From the NCBI RefSeq assembly GCF_014698235.1, contig NZ_JACJSP010000017.1, positions 1-64,000 on the forward strand: DNA of 64,000 nt, written 5' to 3'. Source of the DNA: Limnothrix sp. FACHB-406. Lineage in GTDB: Bacteria > Cyanobacteriota > Cyanobacteriia > CACIAM-69d. Each line of letters opens with the position of its first letter. Position 1 is the stretch's first letter. The position numbers were made by a program, and so were the translations under genes. The notes beneath the pieces are model-generated. The model searched no databases. It saw only the letters and a program-made list of their open reading frames with translations, and was not told the DNA's origin. Shown here piece by piece: positions 26,613-34,419 of the stretch.

Positions 26613-27278
26613 CTAAAACAGTCCACGGTAGCGTATAAAAACTAACAGCGCCGCCCAAGATCCCAAGGCCACTTTCACTGCCACCAATAAGTTCAAGATT
26701 GGCAATAAACCGCCGCTGGCGAGGGTCCCTAACTCACCGTGGGGCAATTCATACCCAATCAAGGTGACGACAGCCAAGGCGATGAAAACGAGGACGGAAA
26801 TTTTTTCCCAGGTGGCGGCTCGCCAGCGTTGATAAAGATTTTGCATCCAGTCTGGCGAAGCAGTAATGGTCACTAGGCCGATCGCAGTGCCCCCCGCCAC
26901 GCCCGCTGCAAAACCACCGCCGGGGCTGAGGTGACCGCGAATTCCTAGCTCGATCGCGACCAGGGCAGCAATCGTGGCTCCTAACCGCGCCAGCACGATC
27001 GAGGGCTGATCCACCAAGCGTTGAATTGAGCAGGATGGATTTTCATTAGCCAATAGAAATTGCGATCCCATGATTGCAATTGTAAAAACCACCACCTCAA
27101 AAATGGTGTCGTATAACCGATTGCGAAAAATGATCCCCGAAACAGCATTCGGCACCCCGCTATCGGTCACCACTGCCTGCACAATTTCAGCCCCAATCAC
27201 ATCTGGCGCATAGTTGGGAAACAGCACCATTTTGCAATAGAGCGCTAAGCCTGCCAGTACATAAATCCACTTAATCAT
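26613..27278 (-). CDS. mrpB: Na+/H+ antiporter subunit B (MrpB/MnhB-like)
   Basis: The protein is 221 residues with about six membrane helices. The MnhB core shows VVVFTIAIMGSQFLL, RLGATIAALVAIELGIRGHL and the family signature RGHLSPGGGFAAGVAGG near residue 130. It has an extra N-terminal helix and a GAEIVQ segment, as in the longer cyanobacterial forms. It overlaps the DUF4040 gene upstream by four bases and is last in the mrp operon. As part of the complex in the plasma membrane it would help exchange Na+ for H+. Confidence 0.88.
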   Translation of the reverse strand: MIKWIYVLAGLALYCKMVLFPNYAPDVIGAEIVQAVVTDSGVPNAVSGIIFRNRLYDTIFEVVVFTIAIMGSQFLLANENPSCSIQRLVDQPSIVLARLGATIAALVAIELGIRGHLSPGGGFAAGVAGGTAIGLVTITASPDWMQNLYQRWRAATWEKISVLVFIALAVVTLIGYELPHGELGTLASGGLLPILNLLVAVKVALGSWAALLVFIRYRGLF

Positions 27279-28006
27279 GAGGGTTTGCGCTCCTGGGTAA
27301 GGGTGACGTTGGCTGACGAATCAGTTGATAAATTGGCTAATAAATTGGCTGACTGATATGCTGACTGATAAGTAATGGTGGCCAAGTCTGACAGGGGCTT
27401 TTCCCGCATAATTTCGTAGAGCCGTTGAACGCGGGTGATGAGTTGTGGCTTTCCGGAATGGGGCTGAGGCGCTGTTGAGTCTTCAGGGGCACTTAAAAGA
27501 CTGAATGTGGGCGTATAGATGGCATGAACTTCCCGATCGCCCAAGGCTCGCTGGAGTGCCGTCAGGCTGGGATAGGGAACCAATTCAATGCGGAGGTAAA
27601 AGGGCTTGAATGTATTTGCTAAACATTCCACCACCGTGGGATCTAATTCCCCATTGGCAGACTCTTGGGTTAAGTCAGGTGCGTGGGTTTCCGGGTCTAA
27701 ATGCAGTAGATGAGGCGGGGTAACAATGGTTGGATCTTCTAGATATCCTAACTGCAAAACCAAGGACGATCGCACAGCAATTGCATATAGGGTAATTGCC
27801 AGTAATGTGCCCATCAGTGCTTCCGTTAAAGACACATCAGCAGCACCCAAAACCGCATAAACAGCCGCCGCCAAAGCGCCCAAAATGCCACGAATCACCA
27901 GTGCATGGTAAGGATTCGATTGAAAAATTACCATCGCTGCCGAGAGCGGCAACAGCGCAGTGATCACATAAATTGGCAGGTCATTAACCCAGTTCAACTC
28001 ATTCAT
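27275..28006 (-). CDS. Short MrpA-like subunit (DUF4040/MbhD domain)
   Basis: From ATG 28006 the protein is 243 residues; this start overlaps the mrpG stop as ATGA. Three membrane helices (PIYVITALLPLSAAMVIF, HALVIRGILGALAAAVYAVL, TEALMGTLLAITLYAIAV) make the MbhD-type domain that in other bacteria is the C-terminal part of large MrpA, here with the typical GAADVSLTEALMG. A soluble tail of about 130 residues follows, ending in a Ser/Ala/Asn-rich part encoded by 12-bp repeats (27315-27374). The long proton-channel part of MrpA is absent, as in cyanobacterial short MrpA. Confidence 0.8.
   Translation of the reverse strand: MNELNWVNDLPIYVITALLPLSAAMVIFQSNPYHALVIRGILGALAAAVYAVLGAADVSLTEALMGTLLAITLYAIAVRSSLVLQLGYLEDPTIVTPPHLLHLDPETHAPDLTQESANGELDPTVVECLANTFKPFYLRIELVPYPSLTALQRALGDREVHAIYTPTFSLLSAPEDSTAPQPHSGKPQLITRVQRLYEIMREKPLSDLATITYQSAYQSANLLANLSTDSSANVTLTQERKPS
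27315..27374. repeat. 12-bp tandem array in the MrpA-like gene
   Basis: Five degenerate 12-bp units (GACGAATCAGTT, GATAAATTGGCT, AATAAATTGGCT, GACTGATATGCT, GACTGATAAGTA) cover the C-terminal coding end and give the QSAYQSANLLANLSTDS-like residue repeat. The unit keeps the reading frame. Confidence 0.75.
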
Positions 28007-28299
28007 GGTTGATCTCCGCTGGTGGAGCAGTAGGCCAAAACATAGCCCAACATAGTGTTCCAAACGGCCAAACAAATCATGGCCAAAATGAGCAATGGCC
28101 ACTCATTGGGAATCTTTAATAACAATCCAAACACGATCGCCAAAGATCCCAAGGTGTCCGACACCGATAAGCCGTGTAATTTAAAAAGCACCGATCGACG
28201 GGTGAGTAATTGGGTTGTGCCCCAAAACCAAAACACCATCCCACCCCCTAAACAAAGATTGCTGATGCCATCAACCAAAGGCAGTTCTGTCCAGGTCAT
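28003..28299 (-). CDS. mrpG: Antiporter subunit G (MrpG/MnhG)
   Basis: The protein is 98 residues with three hydrophobic helices. MnhG features are GGGMVFWFWGTTQLL, the conserved RRSVLFKLHGLSVSDTLGSL and the final helix LLILAMICLAVWNTMLGYVL. The KLHGLSVSDTLG block corresponds to the family's RLHAxTKxxTLG motif. It lies two bases after mrpF and overlaps the MrpA-like gene. Confidence 0.85.
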   Translation of the reverse strand: MTWTELPLVDGISNLCLGGGMVFWFWGTTQLLTRRSVLFKLHGLSVSDTLGSLAIVFGLLLKIPNEWPLLILAMICLAVWNTMLGYVLAYCSTSGDQP

Positions 28300-28301
28300 G
28301 T

Positions 28302-28556
28302 TTAGGCTTCTCCCATTCGTTTCAAAACGTTAGCCAGCAGCATTAATCCAGCATTGCCCACGCTCAACACAATCACGGCTACGACCCCGATCGACCAATC
28401 ATCTCGCTGCACTGAAACCAGCAAAATGGCGATTGAAACCTTGCTGGAAACACTCGACAGGGCCAACATCTTTTGCCAAACGTCTTCTTCTGCGCAGGCT
28501 TTATAAATTGGAATTAACAAAGCCAAAATGGCAGCAATCAAAATGGTATTGGTCAT
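28302..28556 (-). CDS. mrpF: Antiporter subunit F (MrpF/MnhF)
   Basis: The protein is 84 residues with three membrane helices (ILIAAILALLIPIYKAC, KVSIAILLVSVQRDDW, GVVAVIVLSVGNAGLMLLA). Length, position between E and G, and the VxRDDWxIGVVAVIxLSxGNAG-type ending fit the MnhF family, though small subunits of this kind are assigned partly by context. Confidence 0.8.
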   Translation of the reverse strand: MTNTILIAAILALLIPIYKACAEEDVWQKMLALSSVSSKVSIAILLVSVQRDDWSIGVVAVIVLSVGNAGLMLLANVLKRMGEA

Positions 28557-28613
28557 GGTGAATTGAGCAACCTGAGTCAGGAAGTTGAGCAGTCACGGCG
28601 AAGCAATCAAACT

Positions 28614-29000
28614 CTAGGGATCAATTTTGTGAACGGCATAGCCGGTTTCTTTGTCGTATCGGCAAACGATGGTTTTGGGGGTGAAGGTAATGAGAAAGAT
28701 GTCCAAAAAAATTAGTTGGGTCGATCGCCGCTGAGGAACCTGTTCCCAAACAATGCTTTCCCGACGATGGGGACGGAACATGATTTCAATGGATTCGATA
28801 TAGGCCATGGGAATGGCGGTCACGATCTTCCAGAAAACGGTGAGCCAATCTTTGAGGCGATCGGGCGCAAAGGATTGACGCGGCAAAAGCACAGCAACCA
28901 CAATCCCGATCGCGAGGTTGACCCCGCTGCCATCGGCTGTTAGCAACAACCAAATCAGAAGGCGAAATAAAATAATTGCGAGCCGGCCGATCTTTACCAT
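28614..29000 (-). CDS. mrpE: Antiporter subunit E (MrpE/MnhE)
   Basis: From ATG 29000 the protein is 128 residues; an in-frame ATG at 29015 would add five. One N-terminal helix pair (LAIILFRLLIWLLLTAD, VNLAIGIVVAVLLPRQ) and a basic cytoplasmic part with IEIMFRPHR and TPKTIVCRYDKETGYAVHKI match the short MnhE family. The start overlaps the mrpD stop by 7 bases, so translation is coupled. Confidence 0.82.
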   Translation of the reverse strand: MVKIGRLAIILFRLLIWLLLTADGSGVNLAIGIVVAVLLPRQSFAPDRLKDWLTVFWKIVTAIPMAYIESIEIMFRPHRRESIVWEQVPQRRSTQLIFLDIFLITFTPKTIVCRYDKETGYAVHKIDP

Positions 29001-30652
29001 GACAATGCCATCCAAAACAGCACAACAGACGTTAAACTCATGGCCCCCACCAGGTGATCAAATTCTTCGGCTACCTGAGGTAATTTCACAGTGCTTTGAC
29101 GAATCACAACCCAATAGATCAGCCAGCCTGCGGCAATGGTTAAACCAGCCTTGCTGGCACTATCCACCGTGTAAGCCGCTCCATAAAAACCATTGGCCAG
29201 CACCAGGCTTCCGAGTAGCAAACTCACAGCAATCCAAAGCCCAAATTTGGGAGTGGTGGCGGCTGCTTTGGGTTCCAAATGGGCAGCACTCGTACCAGAA
29301 AAATCTAGGTTTTGGGTAGCCAAACTTGATGGAGCTAATGCTGCGCTAGCCATGACGGCCACTTCGGGTTGCGGCAGAGCATGGGTTGTGATTTGACCTG
29401 CCCCTTGGTCACCGCTGATCGCCTTGCCAAAGGATGGGAATCCATCGGGTTTGAGGAAGATAAATTTCGCAAAGGAAATGGCTGTCCCAATCGCGGCTGC
29501 GTTCATTAGCATGGTTTGCCAAGGTTGCAGTTCTTTCAGGGTTAAGGCCTTGGCCGCAAAACCAGCCAAAAGGGGCAACCCAGAAATCGACAAACTAGCC
29601 AGCAGCAACCCAACCCAAAGGGTGCGATCGATCGTTTGGCTTTTTAAAACCTTGAAGTTGCGGCTGGGTAAAGAACCCGCCAATAAAAACAAACAGGACT
29701 TCACTAAACCATGGGTGAGGGCGTAAAATCCACCGACCAAGGGCGCGGCCAAAACAAACCCCAACTGCGAAATGGTGTGAAAAGCCAACATTCGTTTGGT
29801 GTCTTTTTCAAACATGGCGTAGCTAACCCCTAAAAGGGCTGTTGCGACCCCAAAAATTCGGACAATTAAATCCAAATCATCAGACACCAAGGCACAGCGT
29901 AACAAAGGCAAAATGCTGGCTTTAATGGCAATTCCCGAAAGCAGGGCTGAAACGGAGGTTTCTGATTCTGAGTGGGTGAGCGGTAGCCACAAACCGGAGA
30001 TAAAAACCCCACCTTTCACCAGCAGTCCCAAAAAGATGAGGGCGATTGCCTCCGGTGGAGCCTTGGCAAGACCTGCTAGGGCAAAGGAATGTTGATGTTG
30101 ATAAACAGAAACTGCCCCCACCAGGTAAAACAGCATGGCAGCATTGCTAATGAAGAGATAGCGCAGGGCGACCCAAATGGAGCGATCGCTGCGGGGATAG
30201 GCAATGAGCAAAAAAGCCGCAATGCCGCTAACCTCTAGGGCAATATAAATACTGACTAAATCAGCACAAATAAATGCCGCATTAAGGCTGCCATGGAGCA
30301 TTAACAATTGGCTGTAAAAAAAAGCTTTTTTGGGGCTTTGCCAGGAGTAGCACAAGACTGCGAGGGTGACGATCGCATTGGTCAAAATGAAAAAAGCCGC
30401 CAAGGAATCGGCAACCAAAGTCACCCCAAACCGATCCAAGAGGGTTAGCGGCAAGGGAGCATTGGCGGTTAACAGTAGCCCGGCATAAACCGCTGAGGTG
30501 ACGGCGACCAGCAGGGACAAGACTCGATCGAGCTTGGGCAGCAGGGCAATTACAAACCCCACCATCAGGGAAAAAACAACCCAGCCAACGGTTAAAGGTT
30601 CCAAGATAGAAGATGCAAGCATGGTGGCTTCTGGGGGTGGTGAATGAGCCAT
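28994..30652 (-). CDS. mrpD: Proton-translocating antiporter subunit D (MrpD-like)
   Basis: The protein is about 552 residues from ATG 30652 (ATG 30622 would remove ten). It has some 13-14 membrane helices. Complex-I-like signatures include LHGSLNAAFICADLVSIYIA and LEVSGIAAFLLIAYPR (the conserved membrane Glu), LVKGGVFISGLWLPLTHSES (Lys in the channel helix), and MLAFHTISQLGFVLAAPLVG (conserved His). It belongs to the NuoL/M/N antiporter family and would move protons across the plasma membrane as part of the Mrp complex. A loop of about 50 residues (near residues 420-475) is rich in S/A/T. Many cyanobacterial mrp operons have two D genes; only one is visible here. Confidence 0.88.
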   Translation of the reverse strand: MAHSPPPEATMLASSILEPLTVGWVVFSLMVGFVIALLPKLDRVLSLLVAVTSAVYAGLLLTANAPLPLTLLDRFGVTLVADSLAAFFILTNAIVTLAVLCYSWQSPKKAFFYSQLLMLHGSLNAAFICADLVSIYIALEVSGIAAFLLIAYPRSDRSIWVALRYLFISNAAMLFYLVGAVSVYQHQHSFALAGLAKAPPEAIALIFLGLLVKGGVFISGLWLPLTHSESETSVSALLSGIAIKASILPLLRCALVSDDLDLIVRIFGVATALLGVSYAMFEKDTKRMLAFHTISQLGFVLAAPLVGGFYALTHGLVKSCLFLLAGSLPSRNFKVLKSQTIDRTLWVGLLLASLSISGLPLLAGFAAKALTLKELQPWQTMLMNAAAIGTAISFAKFIFLKPDGFPSFGKAISGDQGAGQITTHALPQPEVAVMASAALAPSSLATQNLDFSGTSAAHLEPKAAATTPKFGLWIAVSLLLGSLVLANGFYGAAYTVDSASKAGLTIAAGWLIYWVVIRQSTVKLPQVAEEFDHLVGAMSLTSVVLFWMALSW

Positions 30653-30655
30653 CAA

Positions 30656-31026
30656 GGGGCTATTAGCGACTCAATCTAGGGGAGGACTAGCTCAGTGCGC
30701 GATCGCGCCATCTGAACCATCGTTGAGCCATTGAAGATGCTGAGAATTGACGGATTTTGGGCGAGCAACGCCGCTCAACTCAGCAAGCATTTGTGGGGTG
30801 ATGAATGGCCAACGGGACAGTTGACCAAGGGGTGAATTCAGACTTAACCCAAAGTTAATTGGAACTTAAACCTGAACCCATAGGCGACCCAACTAAGAGC
30901 CATGAAACCAGGATCAATTCAGATGAGTTACTTGAAACTAATTTCAACGAAATTAACTGAAAATTAGTTGCTAGTTGATCTGGATAAATCCCTGATTGAG
31001 GATCGATTTAAAAACCATTGAGCGGC
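30656..31026. other. 371-base gap inside the mrp operon
   Basis: The gap between mrpC and mrpD is unlike the tight spacing of the other subunits. No MrpD-like remnant or open frame is visible. A 9-bp inverted pair, AACTAATTT (30936-30944) and AAATTAGTT (30961-30969), could be a terminator or an operator. mrpC may therefore be transcribed separately from D-E-F-G-A-B. Confidence 0.5.
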
Positions 31027-31365
31027 CTATCGCTGATTGTTTTTTTCAATTTCAGCCGTTTCCAAGGTTGGGTTATCCCGCGCTAACTTCATCACGCCCA
31101 CCAGCATCAGTGCTTGGATGGAAAAGCCAATTACGATCGCCGTCAAAATCACCGCTTGGGGCACTGGATCTGCATAGGTCACATCACGGGGAGGTGATTG
31201 CAAAATGGGTGTAAATAGACCCGATCGCGCCGCTATGAGCACATAGTAGGCAATGACACCTGTGCTCATGACATCCATCGCAACAATCTTCATGACTAGA
31301 TTTTTCTTTAAAACCATCCCGAAAAATCCTAATAAAATAGTGGCAAAAATAAATCCTTCTAACAT
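31027..31365 (-). CDS. mrpC: Antiporter subunit C (MrpC/NuoK-like)
   Basis: The protein is 112 residues with three helices (GFIFATILLGFFGMVL, VAMDVMSTGVIAYYVLIAAR, PQAVILTAIVIGFSIQALMLVGV). The DVMSTGVIAYYVL and PVPQAVILTAIVIGFS blocks are NuoK/MnhC hallmarks. It is first in the operon, 371 bases before mrpD, and would form part of the antiporter membrane arm. Confidence 0.85.
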   Translation of the reverse strand: MLEGFIFATILLGFFGMVLKKNLVMKIVAMDVMSTGVIAYYVLIAARSGLFTPILQSPPRDVTYADPVPQAVILTAIVIGFSIQALMLVGVMKLARDNPTLETAEIEKNNQR

Positions 31366-31914
31366 GGCTCATTACTCTATGGTGAAGGTCATTTGAATCA
31401 GCAATTCTGAAAGCAAACCAATGCAATGAAAGATGACTTAGGACAGATTGAACAGATTGATTAGAGCAAGTTGCACAGATTGCTGAGACAGAACAATCCG
31501 ATCATATTCGGACGGAATGCCTGGGCAAAGAAGTTGGAAATGTCCAGGGCGATGAAAAACGGCTTGGGCCTACTTAGCCCATTCAAATTAAATAGGGTGT
31601 TGCTGTAACCAGATGATCTGATTACTCTTTTTTAGTACTGACTTAACGACTATACTATGGAGCGCTTGAGGATTGATCGCCTTGGTCAATTAGAGACTGA
31701 CATAAAAACTTAATTGTTTGATTGAATTTTCCTATTTGAATCTGGATCAATGGGTGCTGTTTGGAAAGGGGCAGGGACAGGAAGCACGCCACCGCAATCA
31801 ATAGGGCGATCGAGTGGCCCATTGCAGCCTGCTCGATCGCCCCAGTGGCACTGAGTGCCGAATATTATGAAGTTTGTTGAAGCTTAATTGGGTTCGACGA
31901 GATTCGATCGCCCC
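31366..31914. other. 549-base spacer upstream of mrpC and downstream of the binding protein
   Basis: No gene is evident. The part next to mrpC should hold the mrp promoter, but no unambiguous -35/-10 pair is visible. A + strand TATACT (31651-31656) after a T-rich stretch is only a weak candidate. The right end contains two hairpins (31804-31859) that probably end the neighbouring transcript. Confidence 0.45.
31804..31859 (-). terminator. Double hairpin after the amino-acid binding protein gene
   Basis: GGGCGATCGAG (31804-31814) pairs perfectly with CTCGATCGCCC (31832-31842); next to it GGCAC (31847-31851) pairs with GTGCC (31855-31859). Both lie within 110 bases past the minus-strand stop at 31915. 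There is no T-run, as is common in cyanobacteria. Confidence 0.5.
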
Positions 31915-33270
31915 CTATTGCAACTTCACCTTGCCCTTAATCGAAATCTTGCCGTCACTCTCCACATTCCAAACGTCGTAGTTCCCCACCACGTCGCCGT
32001 TCTCGTCAATGTCCACGTTGCCGCTTGTGCCCTGGTAGTTAATCTTCTTGCCCGCCTTCAGCAACTCCAGCCCCTTGCAGACATCGGTAACCGCTTCCCC
32101 GTCGCCGCTAGACACTTCCCGAATCTTGCTTTGGATCCCTGTGCCCGTGTTTTCGCCGGCCGCTTGGGCTGCCAAGGCCATCAACATCACCGCATCCCAG
32201 GTTTGGGGCACAAAAGCGGCGGGGGCCTTGTTCAGCTTCCGTTGCACCAACTCTGTCAGGGCCGTGAGGCTTTCACCGTCGGCTCCGGGCACTGTCCCGA
32301 TCGCCCCGGCCACAATCGGTTTCCCATCGGATCCCATTCCCACCTGTTTCGCCAGGTCGTCCGTTTTCATGCCGTCCGTCAGCATGATTTGCACCCCCTT
32401 GCTCAGGCCCTGCTCATAGGCCGCCTTCAACAACAGGGCCCCGCTTTCCACATAAAGAATTGCCGCCACCGCGTCGGGTTTTTGGCTGAAGGCCGCGTTC
32501 ACTTCCGATTCAAAGGTGGCCGCCTTGGGGTCATAGCGGGTGGGTTTGGCTTCGTTGACCACCGTGCCGCCCAGTTTTTTGAACGCAGCGATGAATTTTT
32601 GCTCAAAGCCCACGCCGTAATCGTTATTAATCACGATCGTGGCAACCCGCTTGTGGCCCCGCTCAAAGGCCAGCTTGGCCAGTGCTTCGGCCTGGTAGGT
32701 GTCCGGCGGGGCTGTTCGGGCCCAAAATCCTTGAAATTCGCCTTTTTTCGCCCGTTCCGTGAATACGGGGCTGGTGCTGCCGGGCGAAATCATCATCACC
32801 TTGTTGCGCACGGCCACATCCACCGCCGCGCCGGAAACACTGCTGGCAAAGGAGCCAACCACCCCGGCCACCTTGTCCACTTCCACCAGCTTGGTCATCC
32901 CTTCCACGCCCACGGTCGGATCCGTTTGGTCATCGGCCAGCACCAGGCTCACGGGTTTGCCGTTCACGCCCCCGCAGGCGTTAATGGTTTCGACGGCCAG
33001 GGGCAAAACCTCTGACATGGGCTGCCCGATCGACTGTAAATCGCCTGTGGTGGGCAACAGGGCCCCCAACTTCAGCCCATCGGCAGGCGCAGCGGCTTCC
33101 GGGCTGCCTCCGGCGGGGGATGCGTTGGGCTGTCCGGCACAGGCTCCGAGCAAACTGGTCAAGGCCGCCACGGCCATCAGGGCGGGCCAGGTGCGACGCG
33201 GCTGTCTGGCTCGCGAGGTCAATTGTGGTTTCATGGGGTCGTGATGCTCGGGCATCGCAGTCATGGTCAT
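31915..33270 (-). CDS. Amino-acid ABC transporter substrate-binding lipoprotein (LivK/NatB type)
   Basis: The protein is 451 residues. ATG 33270 follows GAGGAG closely; ATG 33264 is equally possible. A lipoprotein signal (VAALTSLLGAC, Cys near residue 44) is followed by a Ser/Pro/Ala linker and a type I periplasmic binding fold: LGALLPTTGDLQSIGQPM, KPVSLVLADDQTDPTVGVEG, AGVVGSFASSVSGAAV, IVINNDYGVGFEQKF and AAILYVESGALLL. It would capture branched-chain or other neutral amino acids in the periplasm. Permease and ATPase genes are not nearby. Its upstream region contains four tandem repeat arrays within 450 bases. Confidence 0.88.
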   Translation of the reverse strand: MTMTAMPEHHDPMKPQLTSRARQPRRTWPALMAVAALTSLLGACAGQPNASPAGGSPEAAAPADGLKLGALLPTTGDLQSIGQPMSEVLPLAVETINACGGVNGKPVSLVLADDQTDPTVGVEGMTKLVEVDKVAGVVGSFASSVSGAAVDVAVRNKVMMISPGSTSPVFTERAKKGEFQGFWARTAPPDTYQAEALAKLAFERGHKRVATIVINNDYGVGFEQKFIAAFKKLGGTVVNEAKPTRYDPKAATFESEVNAAFSQKPDAVAAILYVESGALLLKAAYEQGLSKGVQIMLTDGMKTDDLAKQVGMGSDGKPIVAGAIGTVPGADGESLTALTELVQRKLNKAPAAFVPQTWDAVMLMALAAQAAGENTGTGIQSKIREVSSGDGEAVTDVCKGLELLKAGKKINYQGTSGNVDIDENGDVVGNYDVWNVESDGKISIKGKVKLQ

Positions 33271-33377
33271 TCACTCCTCAAGAATTGGAAAACCCAATGC
33301 GGCCTAGTCTTAGCCCGTTCTGGCTCGATCGAGCAAATCGATCGCCCAGGAGTCTCGGCCCTGAGTTTGCTCCTGGG

Positions 33378-33429
33378 TTGATCAAATTAATTGATCAGAT
33401 TAGTTGATCGAATGAGTTGATCAAATCAG
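33378..33429. repeat. 13-bp tandem array with TTGATC core, four units
   Basis: TTGATCAAATTAA, TTGATCAGATTAG, TTGATCGAATGAG and TTGATCAAATCAG follow each other at exactly 13-base spacing. The TGATCA palindrome in two of the units makes a protein-binding array possible. It lies about 110 bases upstream of the binding-protein start. Confidence 0.85.
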
Positions 33430-33485
33430 GGGTCGGTCTGAAGCCCAGGCGGATTTAATCTCTCAATCTAATATTCCGGCTCGAT

Positions 33486-33537
33486 CTCTGAAACTGATTC
33501 CTAGAATTCATCTCTAGAACTCATCTCTGCAATCCAT
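33486..33537. repeat. 13-bp degenerate tandem array, four units
   Basis: CTCTGAAACTGAT, TCCTAGAATTCAT, CTCTAGAACTCAT and CTCTGCAATCCAT are consecutive 13-base units sharing a C-T-N-G/A-A-A...CAT pattern. The unit differs from the TTGATC array 57 bases away, yet has the same period. Confidence 0.75.
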
Positions 33538-33678
33538 GAGTGTTCCATGCGCTCATGCATCTCAATGATTGCCCCTGAGGGATGCCTGAAAAGTATCTTT
33601 GGAGACTGGCAAAGCACCCATAATCGTGGATGCCAGGTATTGCAGCCCTTTAGCTCCGTCGATCGACCACGGATTAAT

Positions 33679-33720
33679 TTTGGCTGTTTAGATTTGGCTG
33701 TTCAGATTTGGCTGTTTGGA
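33679..33720. repeat. 14-bp tandem array, three units
   Basis: TTTGGCTGTTTAGA, TTTGGCTGTTCAGA and TTTGGCTGTTTGGA are consecutive copies with one or two mismatches, in the same spacer as the two 13-bp arrays. Confidence 0.9.
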
Positions 33721-33894
33721 GATCCGCTCAGGCTGATGGATCTTTAAGAATATTTTTTTAAAAATATCTGCGAGTGATGACTATCCCGATCGCGCTTGAA
33801 CAGTCATTGGCAGCTATTTGCCATTCTATTGATAATGGCTCAGCCTTGATGGTTCGGCCTTGAACCCAGACCCTAGCTCAAAGCCTGTTCAGAA

Positions 33895-33984
33895 CGGAGA
33901 GAGAGGGATTCGAACCCTCGGAGAGTCTAAACGACCCTCAACAGATTAGCAATCTGCCGCTTTCGACCACTCAGCCATCTCTCC
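33895..33984 (-). tRNA. tRNA-Ser (anticodon GCU)
   Basis: On the minus strand the 90-base gene begins GGAGAGATGGCTGAGTGG and ends with the acceptor strand TCTCTCC plus discriminator G. The anticodon loop reads TTGCTAA within CAGATTGCTAATCTG, giving GCU, which reads serine AGC/AGU codons. A long variable arm (GAGGGTCG...GACTC region), as in class II tRNAs, and a T arm with GGTTCGAATCC are present. CCA is not encoded. Confidence 0.97.
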
Positions 33985-34014
33985 AGAAGGCGCTGTGTTG
34001 ACAACGCGAGCTAC

Positions 34015-34044
34015 ATAGTAGCAGAGTTTTTTTGATTCTGTGAA
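34015..34044 (-). promoter_or_regulatory. Probable sigma-70-type promoter of tRNA-Ser
   Basis: On the minus strand a -35-like TTCACA (34039-34044) and a -10-like TACTAT (34015-34020) are separated by 18 bases. The -10 is 30 bases before the tRNA 5' end, a reasonable leader. Confidence 0.55.
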
Positions 34045-34086
34045 GGGTTTTGGGAACAGTTTCAATTTTTTTGTTTTCAGGGAGCC

Positions 34087-34257
34087 ATGACCAGCCGCGA
34101 TCGTGGTGAGTCAGTTTCGGGGCGCGGTGTTCTCAGCGGTGGCCGCAAAGGATTGCTTGTGGGGGCGATCGGGCGATTCGGCCCCTCGGCGGTTTGTGTA
34201 AAAGTTAAGGAATATGTAAAAGTTAAGGAATATTATGAAGTGCTAGGCTCAAATTAG
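34087..34257 (+). CDS. Uncertain 56-codon ORF with in-frame duplication
   Basis: ATG 34087 follows AGGGAG closely and opens a frame of 56 residues beginning MTSRDRGESVSGRGVLSGGR and ending YYEVLGSN. The middle is Gly/Arg-rich. The segment VKVKEY is doubled because of an 18-bp direct repeat. I do not recognise it, and it may simply be non-coding spacer; protein character is weak in the first half. Confidence 0.2.
   Translation: MTSRDRGESVSGRGVLSGGRKGLLVGAIGRFGPSAVCVKVKEYVKVKEYYEVLGSN
34198..34233. repeat. 18-bp perfect tandem duplication
   Basis: GTAAAAGTTAAGGAATAT is present twice without mismatch (34198-34215, 34216-34233), about 190 bases before the NYN gene. Confidence 0.95.
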
Positions 34258-34419
34258 GCAGCTCACGGCGCGATCGCTCCCGCTGTATCGGGGTCTCAAG
34301 CATCAGCCAACCCTAACCCTCAGCCAGCCCCTTCGTTAGACCAAGCTGCCATACGCTAGCGTCTAAATCCCTAAACACTTCTCAAAACATCTGAATCAAC
34401 CAGCTAGGCTTCCTTCTCT

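Larger units (their letters stand above)
33271..33894. other. Repeat-rich spacer between the binding protein gene and tRNA-Ser
   Basis: This 624-base stretch has no gene. It contains three separate degenerate tandem arrays with 13, 13 and 14 bp units, listed individually, and is crowded with TTGATC and TGATCA. Confidence 0.7.
33985..34419. other. Spacer between tRNA-Ser and the NYN gene
   Basis: This 435-base spacer holds the tRNA-Ser promoter (34015-34044, minus strand), an uncertain 56-codon frame (34087-34257) and an 18-bp duplication inside it (34198-34233). No promoter for the NYN gene can be named with confidence. Confidence 0.5.

Noticed and set aside
31888-33015. 375-codon frame antisense to the amino-acid binding lipoprotein
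   Set aside because: Antisense artefact of a clearly coding gene, with composition typical of a shadow frame.
33378-33720. CRISPR array
   Set aside because: Units are 13-14 bp, contiguous without spacers and degenerate; no cas genes are present.
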